NCBI GenBank assembly: GCA_016930275.1
Contig: JAFGHA010000220.1
Span: forward strand, 1 to 34,527
Reading direction: 5' to 3'
Length of the DNA stretch: 34,527 nt
From: Chitinispirillaceae bacterium
GTDB taxonomy: Bacteria; Fibrobacterota; Chitinivibrionia; Chitinivibrionales; Chitinispirillaceae
Shown here piece after piece: positions 8,365-17,812 of this stretch (position 1 is its first letter; each line of letters opens with the position of its first letter). The translations under genes were made by a program, and so were the position numbers. Under the pieces are notes generated by a model that had not been told where the DNA came from, searched no databases, and was given only the letters and a program-made list of their open reading frames with translations.

Positions 8365-8384
8365 GGGCGGGGCGCAACCCGCCC
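8365..8384. repeat. GC-rich hairpin after the V-ATPase operon
   Basis: GGGCGGG (8365-8371) pairs with CCCGCCC (8378-8384) across a 6-base loop. It lies 30 bases past the end of the subunit B gene on the minus strand. There is no U-run, so it may be a REP-like palindrome acting as an mRNA 3' end. It resembles the one at 3468-3488. Confidence 0.5.
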
Positions 8385-8414
8385 GTCCGGGAATGTGAAT
8401 CGGCAGATATCAGA

Positions 8415-9803
8415 TTATCCCCCGTAAAATTTCTCGATTTCTTCTTCCGTCACGCGGTGGAGTTCCTCGGCCGGCAGTTCGCGCAGGACCTCCCAGCCGA
8501 GATCGAGCGTCTGTTCGATCGTGCGGTCTTCGTTCATGCCCTGCGACACGAATTTCTGTTCGAATGATCTGCCGAAATCGAGATACTGGTGATCGAGCGG
8601 GGAGAGTTCCTCCTCGCCGATGACCGAGGCGAGGTTACGGACGTCCTTGACATAGCCGTAGGCGGCGAAGAGCTGGCTTGCCAGATGGGGATGGTCGTCA
8701 CGGGTAAGGTCTTTACCGATACCGTCTTTCATAAGGCGCGAGAGCGAGGGGAGACCCGCCACCGGTGGGTAGATCTGCCGGTTGTGCATCTCGCGGTCGA
8801 ATACGATCTGTCCTTCGGTGATGTACCCGGAAAGGTCGGGAATCGGATGGCTGATATCGTCGTTCGGCATCGTGAGAATCGGCAGCGAGGTGATGGAACC
8901 GGCACAGCCCTTGATCATGCCGGAGCGTTCGTAGAGTTCCGCGAGATCACTGTAGAGATAGCCGGGGTAGCCTTTGCGGGAGGGAATCTCGCCGCGGATG
9001 GTGGAGATTTCACGGAGCGATTCGCAGTAATTGGTCATGTCGGTCATGATGACGAGCACGTGCATTCCCTCGTTGAACGCGAGATGTTCGGCGAGGGTAA
9101 GCGCGGTACGCGGGGTGATGATACGCTCGATGGAGGGTTCGTCGGCGAGCGACAGAAAGAGTGCGACGTTTTCGAGCACGCCGCTCTTTTCGAATGAATT
9201 GATGAAGAACCGGGCCACATCGTGCTTGACCCCCATGGCGGCGAAGATGACGGCGAAGTCGCTGCTGTCGCCCCGGATCTTCGCCTGCCGGGCGATCTGC
9301 GCGGCCAGAATGTTGTGGGGGAGTCCGTTGCCGGAGAAGATGGGGAGCTTCTGCCCGCGGATCAGGGTATTCATTCCGTCAATCACCGAGATGCCGGTCT
9401 GAATGAAATCCCTCGGATATTGACGGGCAGTGGGGTTGATCGCCATGCCGTTGATGTCGAGTTCTGCATCGCCCCGTTGCGGCGGGCCGCCGTCGATCGG
9501 GGTGCCGAGACCGTTGAATACACGGCCGAGCATGTCCCGCGTGACCGCGATCCTCAGCGGTTTGCCGCAGAACCGTACCCGTGTATCGGGAATAGTGAGC
9601 CCGGCGGTCCCTTCGAACACCTGGGCGACGACATAATCAACCGAGGTTTCGAGCACGATACCGAGACGCACGGTACCAGACGGGTCAACGCATTCGATCA
9701 GTTCGCGATAGCCGACGGGATGGGTTTTCTCGATTACGATGAGCGGTCCCTCGATGCGGTGAACGCCGATGTATTCTTTTCCGACAAGTGTTGCGTCTGC
9801 CAT
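8415..9803 (-). CDS. ntpB: V/A-type ATPase subunit B
   Basis: The non-catalytic, nucleotide-binding subunit of the A3B3 head of a rotary V/A-type ATPase. The 462 residues match the family length. As expected for B, the Walker A position reads SGNGLPHN (157-164), which is not a working P-loop. Other family signatures are [12 protein letters not shown] (about 96-107), [15 protein letters not shown] and the C-terminal EEIEKFYGG. It is the last gene of the operon, four bases after subunit A. Normally the central-stalk subunit D follows B; here nothing resembling D is present and a hairpin comes next. ATG 9803 is the start. Confidence 0.97.
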   Translation of the reverse strand: MADATLVGKEYIGVHRIEGPLIVIEKTHPVGYRELIECVDPSGTVRLGIVLETSVDYVVAQVFEGTAGLTIPDTRVRFCGKPLRIAVTRDMLGRVFNGLGTPIDGGPPQRGDAELDINGMAINPTARQYPRDFIQTGISVIDGMNTLIRGQKLPIFSGNGLPHNILAAQIARQAKIRGDSSDFAVIFAAMGVKHDVARFFINSFEKSGVLENVALFLSLADEPSIERIITPRTALTLAEHLAFNEGMHVLVIMTDMTNYCESLREISTIRGEIPSRKGYPGYLYSDLAELYERSGMIKGCAGSITSLPILTMPNDDISHPIPDLSGYITEGQIVFDREMHNRQIYPPVAGLPSLSRLMKDGIGKDLTRDDHPHLASQLFAAYGYVKDVRNLASVIGEEELSPLDHQYLDFGRSFEQKFVSQGMNEDRTIEQTLDLGWEVLRELPAEELHRVTEEEIEKFYGG

Positions 9804-9807
9804 GCGT

Positions 9808-11586
9808 TTATCCTTTTTCGGGGCTGAAACTCAGCCGGTCGAATGAACGTTCAAGTTTGGCGGCTATTTTATCGAGCCCCGACAGATCGTCGTTCGGGAT
9901 CGAGAATTTCATTTTGATGATATCCTGATACACTTTCATCTTGCGCATAGTGACAAGAGTGGAACCGTTTTTAATCGCCTCGGCACCACGCTGGTAGTAG
10001 GTGATGATGATGTTGAGCATCTTCGTCTGCTTTTCCACTGTCGAGTACATATCGATTTTGTCGAACGCGTTCTGCTGGAGGAAGGCGTTTTTAAACAGGG
10101 TACAGACTTCGAGAATGAACCGCTGCGAATCGGGAAGGGCATCGGGGCCCACGAGCTTGACCACCTGCTGGAGTTTCACCTCGCGCTGGAGCAGATCCAT
10201 GATGACGTGCCGGTCCTGCTCCCAGGTCGTGCTTCCTTCACGTTCCCACCACGACGCGATATCGACCAGGTATTCGCTGTAGGAATCGAGCCACGAGATG
10301 GCGGGGTAGTGACGGGCGTTGGCAAGTTGACGGTCGAGACCCCAGAAACAGCGGATAAACCGTTTGGTGTGCTGCGTGACCGGCTCGCTGAAATCGCCGC
10401 CGGGAGGGGAGACTGCACCGATCAGGGTAACCGATCCCTCTTTGCCGCAGAGTGTTTTCATATACCCTGCCCGCTCATAGAATTCGGCAATGCGCGTGGG
10501 AAGATACGCGGGAAATCCCTCTTCCGCCGGCATTTCCTCCATGCGGCCGGAGAGTTCACGGAGCGCCTCCGCCCAGCGTGAAGTGGAGTCGGCCATCACG
10601 GCGACGTGGAGCCCCATGTCGCGGAAGTATTCCGCCATGGTGACTCCCGTGTAGATGCTCGCTTCGCGGGCGCTTACCGGCATGTTGGAGGTATTGGCGA
10701 TAAGCACGGTGCGTTCCATGAGCGAACGTCCGGTTCTCGGATCGATGATTGCGGGGAATTCGCGCAGAACATCGGTGATTTCGTTTCCCCGTTCGCCGCA
10801 ACCGATGTAAACGATCACGTCGGCGTCGCACCATTTTGCGACCGCCTGCTGGGTCATTGTTTTTCCGGTGCCGAATCCGCCGGGAATCGCGACCGTGCCG
10901 CCCTTGGCAACCGGAAAGAGAGTATCAATCACCCGCTGGCCGGTAATGAGCGGGATATCGAGCGGCAGACGTTGCGTGACCGGCCGGGCCGATCTGATCG
11001 GCCACTGGTGCATGAGGGTGAGTGGCTGTTCTCCTTTGCCGGTTGCCGCTACGGCGATAGTATCTGTAACGGTGTACTCACCTTCGGGGACTACCGAGGT
11101 GAGCGTGCCCTTTACCCCCGGTGGAACGAGAATCGAATGGATAAAGAGTTCGGTTTCCTGCACGGTGCCGAGTACCATACCTGCGGAGATTTCCTTACCC
11201 ACGGTGCATTGCGGGGTGAATTGCCATTTTTTTTCGCGGTCAAGTGACGGAACCTGAATTCCACGGGCGATATACGGTCCGCTTATTTTTCTGATCTCTT
11301 CGAGTGGGCGCTGGATACCGTCGTATATGCCACCGATGAGCCCCGGACCGAGTTCGATGGAGAGCGGGATATTATCGCCATAGATGGGAGCTCCGGGAGC
11401 GATACCCACGGTATCTTCGTACACCTGTATCACCGCACCGGCACCTTCGAGTTTAATGATTTCTCCCACGAGGTGTTCGTTGCCCACCCGTACCAGTTCG
11501 TAAATCATCGCATCGGTGATACCATCCGCCTCGATTACCGGGCCGTTGACCCGTCGTACTTTTCCGACAATTCGCTGGACTGTCAT
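9808..11586 (-). CDS. ntpA: V/A-type ATPase catalytic subunit A
   Basis: The catalytic subunit that hydrolyses or makes ATP in the cytoplasmic head. The P-loop is GGFGTGKT (236-243), followed by IGCGERGNE with the catalytic Glu (265), then [13 protein letters not shown] and [10 protein letters not shown]. The bulge domain specific to A subunits lies at about residues 110-190. At 592 residues the length is typical. The start ATG overlaps the end of the subunit E gene by four bases, a sign of translational coupling. The P-loop has GGFGT where many family members have GPFGS/A, a mild variant. Confidence 0.97.
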   Translation of the reverse strand: MTVQRIVGKVRRVNGPVIEADGITDAMIYELVRVGNEHLVGEIIKLEGAGAVIQVYEDTVGIAPGAPIYGDNIPLSIELGPGLIGGIYDGIQRPLEEIRKISGPYIARGIQVPSLDREKKWQFTPQCTVGKEISAGMVLGTVQETELFIHSILVPPGVKGTLTSVVPEGEYTVTDTIAVAATGKGEQPLTLMHQWPIRSARPVTQRLPLDIPLITGQRVIDTLFPVAKGGTVAIPGGFGTGKTMTQQAVAKWCDADVIVYIGCGERGNEITDVLREFPAIIDPRTGRSLMERTVLIANTSNMPVSAREASIYTGVTMAEYFRDMGLHVAVMADSTSRWAEALRELSGRMEEMPAEEGFPAYLPTRIAEFYERAGYMKTLCGKEGSVTLIGAVSPPGGDFSEPVTQHTKRFIRCFWGLDRQLANARHYPAISWLDSYSEYLVDIASWWEREGSTTWEQDRHVIMDLLQREVKLQQVVKLVGPDALPDSQRFILEVCTLFKNAFLQQNAFDKIDMYSTVEKQTKMLNIIITYYQRGAEAIKNGSTLVTMRKMKVYQDIIKMKFSIPNDDLSGLDKIAAKLERSFDRLSFSPEKG

Positions 11587-12266
11587 GATTTTTCGATTCC
11601 TTCAGAGAGTTCACCGGTATTGTTTGAAGAGGAGAACATTGTATCGTAAACGAGATTGCGAATCGCACTTTCATGGCGCCGCAGACGTGTCGCAACCTGA
11701 TTGTTGAAGGCCGTTCTACCGTCGGCCGCGGTGACGACAACTCCCTGACCGGCAAGGGGGGGGGCATCGGCAAGGGAGAGCGAAACCGGATGATTGCAGA
11801 TGTTTTCGGCATTTTTCGCCGCTTCGCCCAGCAGTGCCGTATCGATGAGTTTGCGTTCGGCTGCCGAGGCGTTGACACGGGCGACCGGTACATCGAGTCC
11901 GGCTGCGGCCTCGGTGATCCATGCGGCGAGAATGTTCCGGTATGCGGGAGTGGCGATCATTCCGGCGATTTTTTCCCCGGCCCGGGCGAGAACCTCTTTA
12001 AGGAGACCGTCCTGCGCCTGCAGTTTTTCCCGCTTGAGTGCCACATTGATTCCCGATAGAACGGTCTGGCGAACGGTATCTGCCTGCAGACGTGCCTTTC
12101 CCTCAGCCTCGCGGGTTATTTTATCCGCCTTTCCTCTGGCGAATGCGATCCGTTCTTCGGCCATTTTTTTTCCTTCGGCAAGGAGTGCCTCCGCCTGTTG
12201 TCGTGCGTCGGCGGCAATTCCCTCAATGATAAGGCTGGTGCCGGTGGTGTCTTGCTGCTGGGTCAT
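11583..12266 (-). CDS. ntpE: V/A-type ATPase subunit E (peripheral stalk)
   Basis: A 227-residue peripheral-stalk subunit. Residues ~15-95 are a long charged helix (QQAEALLAEGKKMAEERI...), the expected coiled coil that pairs with subunit H/G. The C-terminal globular domain (GQGVVVTAADGRTAFNNQV, then TRLRRHESAIRNLVYDTMF) is the vATP-synt_E pattern that docks on the head. It starts at ATG 12266 with an AAAGGT ribosome site. An 83-base gap separates it from ntpF, unusually wide in this operon, and contains a palindrome. Confidence 0.93.
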   Translation of the reverse strand: MTQQQDTTGTSLIIEGIAADARQQAEALLAEGKKMAEERIAFARGKADKITREAEGKARLQADTVRQTVLSGINVALKREKLQAQDGLLKEVLARAGEKIAGMIATPAYRNILAAWITEAAAGLDVPVARVNASAAERKLIDTALLGEAAKNAENICNHPVSLSLADAPPLAGQGVVVTAADGRTAFNNQVATRLRRHESAIRNLVYDTMFSSSNNTGELSEGIEKS

Positions 12267-12305
12267 GCTGGTACCTTTATTGTTTTCTGGGACATGTTTT
12301 CACGG

Positions 12306-12321
12306 GCACGGCATGCCGTGC
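12306..12321. repeat. Palindrome GCACGGCATGCCGTGC between ntpF and ntpE
   Basis: A perfect 16-base palindrome in the only sizeable gap inside the ATPase operon. The flanks (CGG before, GTCC after) suggest a partly decayed longer REP-type element. It could stabilise or process the operon mRNA. Confidence 0.6.
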
Positions 12322-12349
12322 GTCCAAACAATGATGTTGTTGTGACACA

Positions 12350-12655
12350 TCACAATTTCAACCCGATCGTTCTGTTCACCAGTTCCCGTATTCCCGGTTT
12401 TCCCGGCAGACGCCCGCCGCGATCAGGAATTTCGACGATCAGCGGGAAGGTCTGCGTGAAGATGTACCGGTCAACTCTGGCGCGGATCATATCGGCAACC
12501 GCTTCGGTAATGACGATGATCCCGATCTGATTATTCGAGATCGCCTCGTCGAACGCGGCTTCCGCTTCTTCGGAGCGCAGCACGCTTCTGCCGCTTACGC
12601 CGGCCATACCGAGTCCAAGAACGGTATCTTCATCGCCGATGATGAAATATTCCAT
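12350..12655 (-). CDS. ntpF: V/A-type ATPase subunit F
   Basis: A 101-residue central-stalk subunit that binds subunit D and tunes ATPase activity. It begins MEYFIIGDEDTVLGLGMAGV, the typical first strand and loop, followed by IGIIVITEAVADMI and FPLIVEIPDRGG. The start ATG shares a base with the stop of ntpK, indicating tight coupling. Its presence makes the absence of its partner D more striking. Confidence 0.93.
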   Translation of the reverse strand: MEYFIIGDEDTVLGLGMAGVSGRSVLRSEEAEAAFDEAISNNQIGIIVITEAVADMIRARVDRYIFTQTFPLIVEIPDRGGRLPGKPGIRELVNRTIGLKL

Positions 12656-13044
12656 CAGATTTTACCCAGTATCATCAGGCCCATAATGAAGCCGAAAACA
12701 ACGAGTCCTTCGGCAAGAGCAACGAAAATGAGAGCCTGACTGGCAATTTCCGGTTTCTCGGCAACTGCCCCCATGGCGGCAGCGCCCACACTTGAAATGG
12801 CGAGGCCGGCACCAATCGCTCCCAGTCCGAACGCGATGGCGGCAGCTATGAACGCGGCAACGGCTTTGGTATCCGCACCCTTCGCGGTGGTGGCGGATGC
12901 GACGGCATGGATTCCTTCCGATGAGGTGTGTTCCTGTGCAAGCGTTTCGTACGTGAAAATAGTGCCGATAATCGCCATGAGTGACAAAACGGCCACAATG
13001 CTCTGCGTGATACGACGTTGAAGTTTACGTTTGGGGGTTTCCAT
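12655..13044 (-). CDS. ntpK: V/A-type ATPase subunit K (membrane proteolipid)
   Basis: The ion-carrying ring subunit. The 129 residues contain an N-terminal hydrophobic segment (about 15-35, a signal or anchor), an Ala/Ser-rich linker, and one two-helix hairpin: AAFIAAAIAFGLGAIGAGLA (about 63-82) and ALIFVALAEGLVVFGFIMG (104-122). Glu112 is the expected ion-binding carboxylate. Gly follows it rather than Ser/Thr. Whether the ring carries H+ or Na+ cannot be settled by eye. The start ATG 13044 has a strong AGGAGG site. Confidence 0.93.
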   Translation of the reverse strand: METPKRKLQRRITQSIVAVLSLMAIIGTIFTYETLAQEHTSSEGIHAVASATTAKGADTKAVAAFIAAAIAFGLGAIGAGLAISSVGAAAMGAVAEKPEIASQALIFVALAEGLVVFGFIMGLMILGKI

Positions 13045-13054
13045 TCATCCTCCT

Positions 13055-15094
13055 TCAGTGATTGGTTTCCTTCAGGCTGACCGGTTGATACAATTTTCCG
13101 GTGCCATGGAAGAATTTAGTGAAAAATTCGTAGTAATTGAGACGAAGTGCCTGTATACCGGCACTGAGTCCTTCGAGTGCTATAACCATGATGTTTCCCG
13201 CGACAATGAGCAGTCCGCCGAGAAATACAGATGCCGCATCGGGATTATTGCCGCGAATCATTCCGGCGATGGTAAAAAACGCGGTCATCAGACTGACGTG
13301 TGCGATACCGAGACCAGCCACCCGCATGAAAGAGAGGGTATTCGAGAGATATCCTCCGAAAACCTCGAGCAGCTCGACAAACCACTCCATGATAAAATCG
13401 AGCAGCATCATGGCTGTAAAGCCTTTACGATGACTGTAAGCATGCAGGGGAGCCTTGATAAAGAGTAAAAGTGCCGGAAGAACGGTGGAGAGAAAAAGCA
13501 CCGGTATTTCGGGAAGACTCCTGTATTCGTGACTGATCATGAATGCGGCACAGTAGATACCTCCCGCGTAGATCCATCCCCCGAGAATTCCTGCCTTATC
13601 GAATATGAGTTCGGTCAACCGTTTTTTTATCAAAAGATTGATCCAGTTGAACAGCAGTCCGCAGCCGATGACTGCGATACCGAATTTCACGGTGATGCCG
13701 AGGATGTCGTAGATCGAAGATATTCCCGCTGACGGGACGGCATGTCCGGTGACGATGCCGTGAAAATCGAACCAGAGCGGTTTGAGTACCGCGAACCCGA
13801 AGAGCGAACCGAAGAGCATGCCGAACAGCATCGACGAGGCGCCGCACCAGACCAGCAGGAATGAGAGATTGCGCAGCGCCTTCTTCCCGGCGCCGAACCA
13901 CACCGATCCCGCGATGCCGGCGGCTGCAACGACGGCACCCTGACCGATATCGGCGAACATGAGACCGAACATCACCAGATAGGTGACGACGACGAACGGT
14001 GTCGGATCGATGGTTCCGTATTCGGGAATACCGAAATTCGCGACGAGCATTTCGAACGGCGCGAGGAGTTTCGGATTACCGAGCTTGACCGGTGCTTCAG
14101 CGGGACGTTCGTGCAGATCGCTGGTGCGATCGGGCGAGAACCATTCGATGTGACAGCGTCCACCCGTGGAACGGTTGAGCAGCGCGGCGATGCTCTTCTG
14201 TCGTGATGCGGGTACCCATCCGGAGAATAAAACGGTATGGGAGGTCTGCTTGAAGGCCGATCGTATTTTGAGTCGCAGCTCGTCGATGCGCAGTGCGGTC
14301 CACTCTCCGGTCAGCAGTTCTTTCTTCCCGATGATGAGCGCATGACCCGCTTCCTGTAATTTCTGTTGTTCGTTCCGGAGCCCGGAGAGTTTTTCCTCGA
14401 TGGCGGTCCGGATATCGCTTCCGGCACCTTGTAATTCGTTGCTGAGCTGCACCGGTTCCCAGCCGTATTCCGAGAGGGCGGCTGAAAACTGCTCCCGATC
14501 CCGTTTCATAATAATCGTGAACAGATGGGTCCGTTTCGCTTCTTCACCGAGCGGAATCAGTACGGCTGGTATGCTGCCGAGTTGTTTCTGCAGTGCGGCG
14601 ACACGATCGGATGGTACCGATCCGAGTTGAAGCGTCACATAGGAGTAGTGCGCACTGAGTGATGCCGCCGAGAAATCGGTACCGTATAAACCGATCTGCC
14701 TCCGGATCTCCTCATATTTGAGAATATCGTTCTGGAGCAGGCGCTGTCGGTCACGGATTTTCTGCAGGTCCACGGCTATGGTATCGAGGTCCCGGTTGAT
14801 TGCACCCAAATCGGCCGGAGAGGATGCAGTAGTGTCGATACCCACGGGAATGTCGGGGACTATGCCGACCGTGGCAAGAAAATTTTCTATCCGTTTCCGT
14901 GCCTCCACGATACGTGATTCGTTTTCCGCCGGCAGGACAACCTCCTGCAGCTGTGAAACTGCCGATTCGACGGGAAAATCGTGCGACGAAATAAACTGCA
15001 CTACTCCCGACATCAGCAGCGCCTCGGTCACGTTTTCGGCATCACGACCGAGCACGATCGCAAACATCCGGAGCATCGGTTCGGTGAATATCAC
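13055..15094 (-). CDS. ntpI: V/A-type ATPase subunit I (membrane stator)
   Basis: The a-subunit homologue that forms the ion path against the K ring. The N-terminal ~330 residues are cytoplasmic with long coiled coils that bind the peripheral stalks. The C-terminal ~340 residues have about eight membrane helices. Family signatures include VMFGLMFADIGQG, YLSNTLSFMRVAGLG (with the conserved Arg at about 591) and EGLSAGIQALRLNYYEFF near the end. The start is GTG 15094, overlapping the subunit C stop by four bases. The length of 679 is normal for bacterial subunit I. Confidence 0.94.
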   Translation of the reverse strand: MIFTEPMLRMFAIVLGRDAENVTEALLMSGVVQFISSHDFPVESAVSQLQEVVLPAENESRIVEARKRIENFLATVGIVPDIPVGIDTTASSPADLGAINRDLDTIAVDLQKIRDRQRLLQNDILKYEEIRRQIGLYGTDFSAASLSAHYSYVTLQLGSVPSDRVAALQKQLGSIPAVLIPLGEEAKRTHLFTIIMKRDREQFSAALSEYGWEPVQLSNELQGAGSDIRTAIEEKLSGLRNEQQKLQEAGHALIIGKKELLTGEWTALRIDELRLKIRSAFKQTSHTVLFSGWVPASRQKSIAALLNRSTGGRCHIEWFSPDRTSDLHERPAEAPVKLGNPKLLAPFEMLVANFGIPEYGTIDPTPFVVVTYLVMFGLMFADIGQGAVVAAAGIAGSVWFGAGKKALRNLSFLLVWCGASSMLFGMLFGSLFGFAVLKPLWFDFHGIVTGHAVPSAGISSIYDILGITVKFGIAVIGCGLLFNWINLLIKKRLTELIFDKAGILGGWIYAGGIYCAAFMISHEYRSLPEIPVLFLSTVLPALLLFIKAPLHAYSHRKGFTAMMLLDFIMEWFVELLEVFGGYLSNTLSFMRVAGLGIAHVSLMTAFFTIAGMIRGNNPDAASVFLGGLLIVAGNIMVIALEGLSAGIQALRLNYYEFFTKFFHGTGKLYQPVSLKETNH

Positions 15095-16158
15095 AGCAGG
15101 CTTGCCGTCCGTTCCTTACTGAGGTTGAAAAAACCGGCGTTGAGCACCGTTCGGATTCTTCTGATTTCGAGCCGCTTGAGTATGAAATATGCGAGAATAA
15201 TACCGATGGTGAAAGGGTAGCCGCGCATGATCCGGTGCACTTCCTCAAGCGTGATCTGCTCAAGGATCCGTTCGATCATGGTCAGGCGCGACGACTGATC
15301 TGCGTGCTGCACCGAAGCGAGAGCGGCGATACCGGGATAGTTTTTTCTGATCATCGTTTCGAGGGGTGCGGTGAGCTGCGGTGACCGGTAGATATCCTGC
15401 AGGGTCGATCCCCTGATGGAGAATCCTCCGGGAATGATCAGATCGGCGACTGCCTCGTAGGGAAGATTGTAAAAGGTACGGAACCGGATGATCCAGCTGA
15501 TGTTCTGCAGATCGATTTCGATGCCGACGAGACGCTGCGCGATGATCCGATCGCGTGAGTCAAGGTCGGCGACCGCTTCGGTCAACCGGCGGTAATAGTA
15601 CCGGTCAAATGCCACCGACAGCGGAAAAAGTGACTGCATGCGTTCCACTTCGGGTGCCGCGGTGGCGACAATTCCCCCGTACGGTGTGGCGGCGAGAGCG
15701 TTCGCCACTTCGTCGAGCGAGACGCTGTTGATGATCGTTTCGTAGGGAATGCCGGTAAGAATACGCTCACGCATGAGGTAATGTATTGCGTCGTCAATCG
15801 ACCGTTTACGGAATACATGGTCAAAAAAAAGCCGGAGCGCGTTTTTAAGGTTTTCAATCTCATAGCCGGCAGCAAATGCCTGTACCACGGTGATGACACG
15901 CGGTGGCAGATACGGTTCGAGTTCTCTGAAGAGTCCGGCTTCTTTTTTATAGAGTACCAGTTCGACCGATTTGAGGTCGCCGGTCTGTTCATACACCGAA
16001 GCGAGTTCGGCAAAAGGGGTTCCCCGCAGCAGTTGGAGCATTTCGCCGGCGGTGCGGCATTTGATAAGCGATGAGAAAAAGTCATCTGAGAGCATGTTGC
16101 TGATACGGGCACGGAGCTTAGCGTTGATCAGTGCGTATCTGCCTACTTCAGCGATCAT
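15091..16158 (-). CDS. ntpC: V/A-type ATPase subunit C (AC39/d-like)
   Basis: A 355-residue funnel-shaped subunit that connects the central stalk to the membrane ring. It is almost all helical and carries the family repeats with NAKLRARISNML near the N-terminus, FAAGYEIENLKNALRLFF in the middle, and QRLVGIEIDLQNISWIIRFR. The start ATG 16158 overlaps the end of the upstream H gene by 11 bases. In A-type enzymes C plugs the ring and holds D and F, so it also depends on the missing D. Confidence 0.92.
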   Translation of the reverse strand: MIAEVGRYALINAKLRARISNMLSDDFFSSLIKCRTAGEMLQLLRGTPFAELASVYEQTGDLKSVELVLYKKEAGLFRELEPYLPPRVITVVQAFAAGYEIENLKNALRLFFDHVFRKRSIDDAIHYLMRERILTGIPYETIINSVSLDEVANALAATPYGGIVATAAPEVERMQSLFPLSVAFDRYYYRRLTEAVADLDSRDRIIAQRLVGIEIDLQNISWIIRFRTFYNLPYEAVADLIIPGGFSIRGSTLQDIYRSPQLTAPLETMIRKNYPGIAALASVQHADQSSRLTMIERILEQITLEEVHRIMRGYPFTIGIILAYFILKRLEIRRIRTVLNAGFFNLSKERTASLL

Positions 16159-16492
16159 CGGCAGTTACCTGGGCTGTTTTACCGGATGCGGTGATAAGTG
16201 CGACGATGCCGTCAACCAGAGAATCAACCGCAGTACGGTTGTGTTCGAGCAGAATCCGCTGTTTTTCCCGGAATTCGGTAAATCGTTGTTCACGGGTCTG
16301 TTCCGCTACGGTCCGGATCTCGCTGACGGTAGTTCTGATGAGCTCCTGCGCCTGTTCCTGCGCTGCAGCAACCAGTGCCGAAGCTTCGTTTTCACTCTCC
16401 TGCCGTAATTTCGCAGCCTGCTGCCGTGCTTCGGAGAGAAGACTCTCTACCTTCTTTTCAGCGGCAAGGATTTCGTCCACCACCTCTTTCAT
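16148..16492 (-). CDS. V/A-type ATPase subunit H/G (peripheral stalk)
   Basis: The first gene of the ATPase operon, 114 residues from ATG 16492. It is nearly all charged coiled coil (EILAAEKKVESLLSEARQQA...), the shape of the small stalk subunit that pairs with E. I chose 16492 because GGAG lies at good distance and the family start MKEVVDEIL is there. The frame is open further upstream to 16678, but that part translates a palindromic repeat (VRQAHHER) and is not real N-terminus. Low-complexity helices limit confidence in the exact subunit name. Confidence 0.82.
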   Translation of the reverse strand: MKEVVDEILAAEKKVESLLSEARQQAAKLRQESENEASALVAAAQEQAQELIRTTVSEIRTVAEQTREQRFTEFREKQRILLEHNRTAVDSLVDGIVALITASGKTAQVTADDR

Positions 16493-16569
16493 TTCTGTCG
16501 GCTCCGTAAAAGGTGGAACTGTTGATTTCTTGTAACTGCTCAGGTATTGCGAATCAATATTTGCAGTAC

Positions 16570-16651
16570 GCTCATGGTGAGCTTGTCGAACCATGAGCCC
16601 ATTTCTTGTTCCGCTATATCCTTCGACAGGTGCTACACTGAGCCTGTCGAA
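16570..16651. repeat. Dispersed palindromic repeat pair (TGTCGAA type) in the ATPase leader
   Basis: Two hairpins: GCTCATGGT/ACCATGAGC (16570-16598, 11-base loop) and TTCGACAGG/CCTGTCGAA (16622-16651, 12-base loop). The sequence, which translates on the minus strand to VRQAHHER, matches a palindromic repeat type seen in many bacterial genomes. It sits in the 5' leader region of the ATPase operon and in front of aroK. Confidence 0.75.
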
Positions 16652-16671
16652 TGTGCTTAGGATGAGCGGAA

Positions 16672-16702
16672 TCGACAACTAAGGTACCTGAACAGTTATA
16701 AT
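16672..16702 (+). promoter_or_regulatory. Possible promoter for aroK
   Basis: TATAAT at 16697-16702 is preceded by TCGACA at 16672-16677 with a 19-base spacer, slightly long for sigma-70. It points toward aroK about 120 bases downstream. Only the -10 box is strong. Confidence 0.3.
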
Positions 16703-16820
16703 ATATGCATTGGCCGGGCAGGGAGGAAATGGTATCTGATCACTCTCCCGGTGCGAATGGTATTTTGAGGGAGAACGCGACAATGGATCAAATCGATTCT
16801 CATCGGGGAATAAAAGGAAA

Positions 16821-17327
16821 ATGCCCTCAAAATCAAACATCATTCTTATCGGAATGCCCGGTGCCGGGAAAAGCACTGTCGGCGTGCTGCTCGCAAAACG
16901 GTTGTCAAAACGGTTTGTCGATACCGATATCATTATTCAGCACCGTAAAAAGCAATCCCTGCAGAACATTCTCGATCTGCACGGCTACCGGAAGCTGCGT
17001 GCGGTCGAAGAGGAAGTCATCTGTTCTCTCAGGGTTCGGGAGGCGGTTATTGCGACCGGAGGCAGTGCCGTTTACAGTGCGAAGGCGATGGAGTATCTGG
17101 GAAAACGGGGAACCGTAGTCTATTTTCAATTGGGAATAAACGGGGTAAAACGGCGGATCACCGACTTCGCTACCCGGGGAATCGCGAAACCGCCGTGGCA
17201 GACGTTCCGGCAGCTGTTTGACGAACGGACACGGCTCTACCGGAAGTATGCGGATCATACGATTGACTGCAGGAATGTGACACCCGAGGAAATAGGTGAC
17301 CGGGTGGAGGAGGTGTTGAGACAGTAG
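16821..17327 (+). CDS. aroK: Shikimate kinase
   Basis: Phosphorylates shikimate with ATP in the chorismate pathway to aromatic amino acids. The P-loop is GMPGAGKS (11-18), the shikimate/Mg motif is DTD (34-36), Arg60 fits the substrate-binding Arg, ATGGSAV (79-84) is the Walker-B-like glycine motif, and RGIAKPP (119-125) is the lid. At 168 residues it has normal length. ATG 16821 follows AAAAGGAAA. It is transcribed away from the ATPase operon and toward fliS. No other aromatic-pathway gene is in the window. Confidence 0.93.
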   Translation: MPSKSNIILIGMPGAGKSTVGVLLAKRLSKRFVDTDIIIQHRKKQSLQNILDLHGYRKLRAVEEEVICSLRVREAVIATGGSAVYSAKAMEYLGKRGTVVYFQLGINGVKRRITDFATRGIAKPPWQTFRQLFDERTRLYRKYADHTIDCRNVTPEEIGDRVEEVLRQ

Positions 17328-17338
17328 TGAGAATTAAT

Positions 17339-17410
17339 AAGACGGGGAGACTACGCGACTGGGGGACGTGGAGACTTGGGGAATTCTCCCGTTCACCTCG
17401 TCTCCCAGTC
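17339..17410. repeat. Inverted-repeat element between convergent aroK and fliS
   Basis: GACTGGGGGAC (17357-17367) pairs with GTCTCCCAGTC (17400-17410) with one mismatch, around an inner near-palindrome GGGGAATTCTCCC (17378-17390). It may act as a two-way terminator or be a dispersed repeat. Its left end, AAGACGGGGAGAC (17339-17351), recurs at 23498-23510 just after miaA. Confidence 0.55.
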
Positions 17411-17431
17411 ACCCTGTCTAAATCTGAAGAA

Positions 17432-17782
17432 TCATCCCGGGTGTTTCTGAAGATAATTGAACGTCTGCCGCACGGTATTCAAAAGGGTGTAGGCATTGGC
17501 GATCTCCCGGTCGCTGCCGCTTTCCAGAAGGCAATAACAGTAATCATACAGATGGTAGAGACTGCGGGAAGTGGCGTCGGTCTGTTTAAGCGCATGTTGC
17601 AGCAGCACCAGAATATTCTGCGTTTTATCAAGCATCGCCCGCCGCTCGTCGGGAAACTGTTTTGCCTGACGCAACTGCAGCGCGCACCGGTCGTGCAGCA
17701 TGCACACGACGCGTGAATGCGACGCGGTTTCGATCCGCATACGCGAATAGGTATCAAAGGGGTCGGGTGTCGACGCCGTCAT
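17432..17782 (-). CDS. fliS: Flagellar export chaperone FliS
   Basis: A 116-residue helical protein with the FliS pattern: YSRMRIETASHSRVVCMLHD near the N-terminus, a central helix with DKTQNILVLLQHAL, and LYHLYDYCYCLL followed by a C-terminal helix. FliS binds the C-terminus of flagellin and prevents premature assembly in the cytoplasm. It lies 30 bases downstream of the flagellin gene on the same strand, which strongly supports the call and suggests co-transcription. The sequence is divergent from model FliS proteins. Confidence 0.82.
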   Translation of the reverse strand: MTASTPDPFDTYSRMRIETASHSRVVCMLHDRCALQLRQAKQFPDERRAMLDKTQNILVLLQHALKQTDATSRSLYHLYDYCYCLLESGSDREIANAYTLLNTVRQTFNYLQKHPG

Positions 17783-17812
17783 GAGAACCTGATTTCCGGT
17801 TAACGGTTCGTA

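Noticed and set aside
8207..8398. 63-codon plus-strand frame downstream of the ATPase operon
   Set aside because: Starts with TTG, runs through a palindrome (RRGGAQPARP) and has no family signal; not a subunit D remnant.
8589..9827. Several long plus-strand frames opposite ntpB and ntpA
   Set aside because: They are antisense shadows of strongly conserved genes in GC-rich codon context.
16730..17118. Plus-strand frame with a strong GGGAGGAA site before ATG 16730
   Set aside because: It overlaps aroK out of frame and its product has no recognisable features; aroK has its own start and complete motifs. A short upstream leader remains possible.
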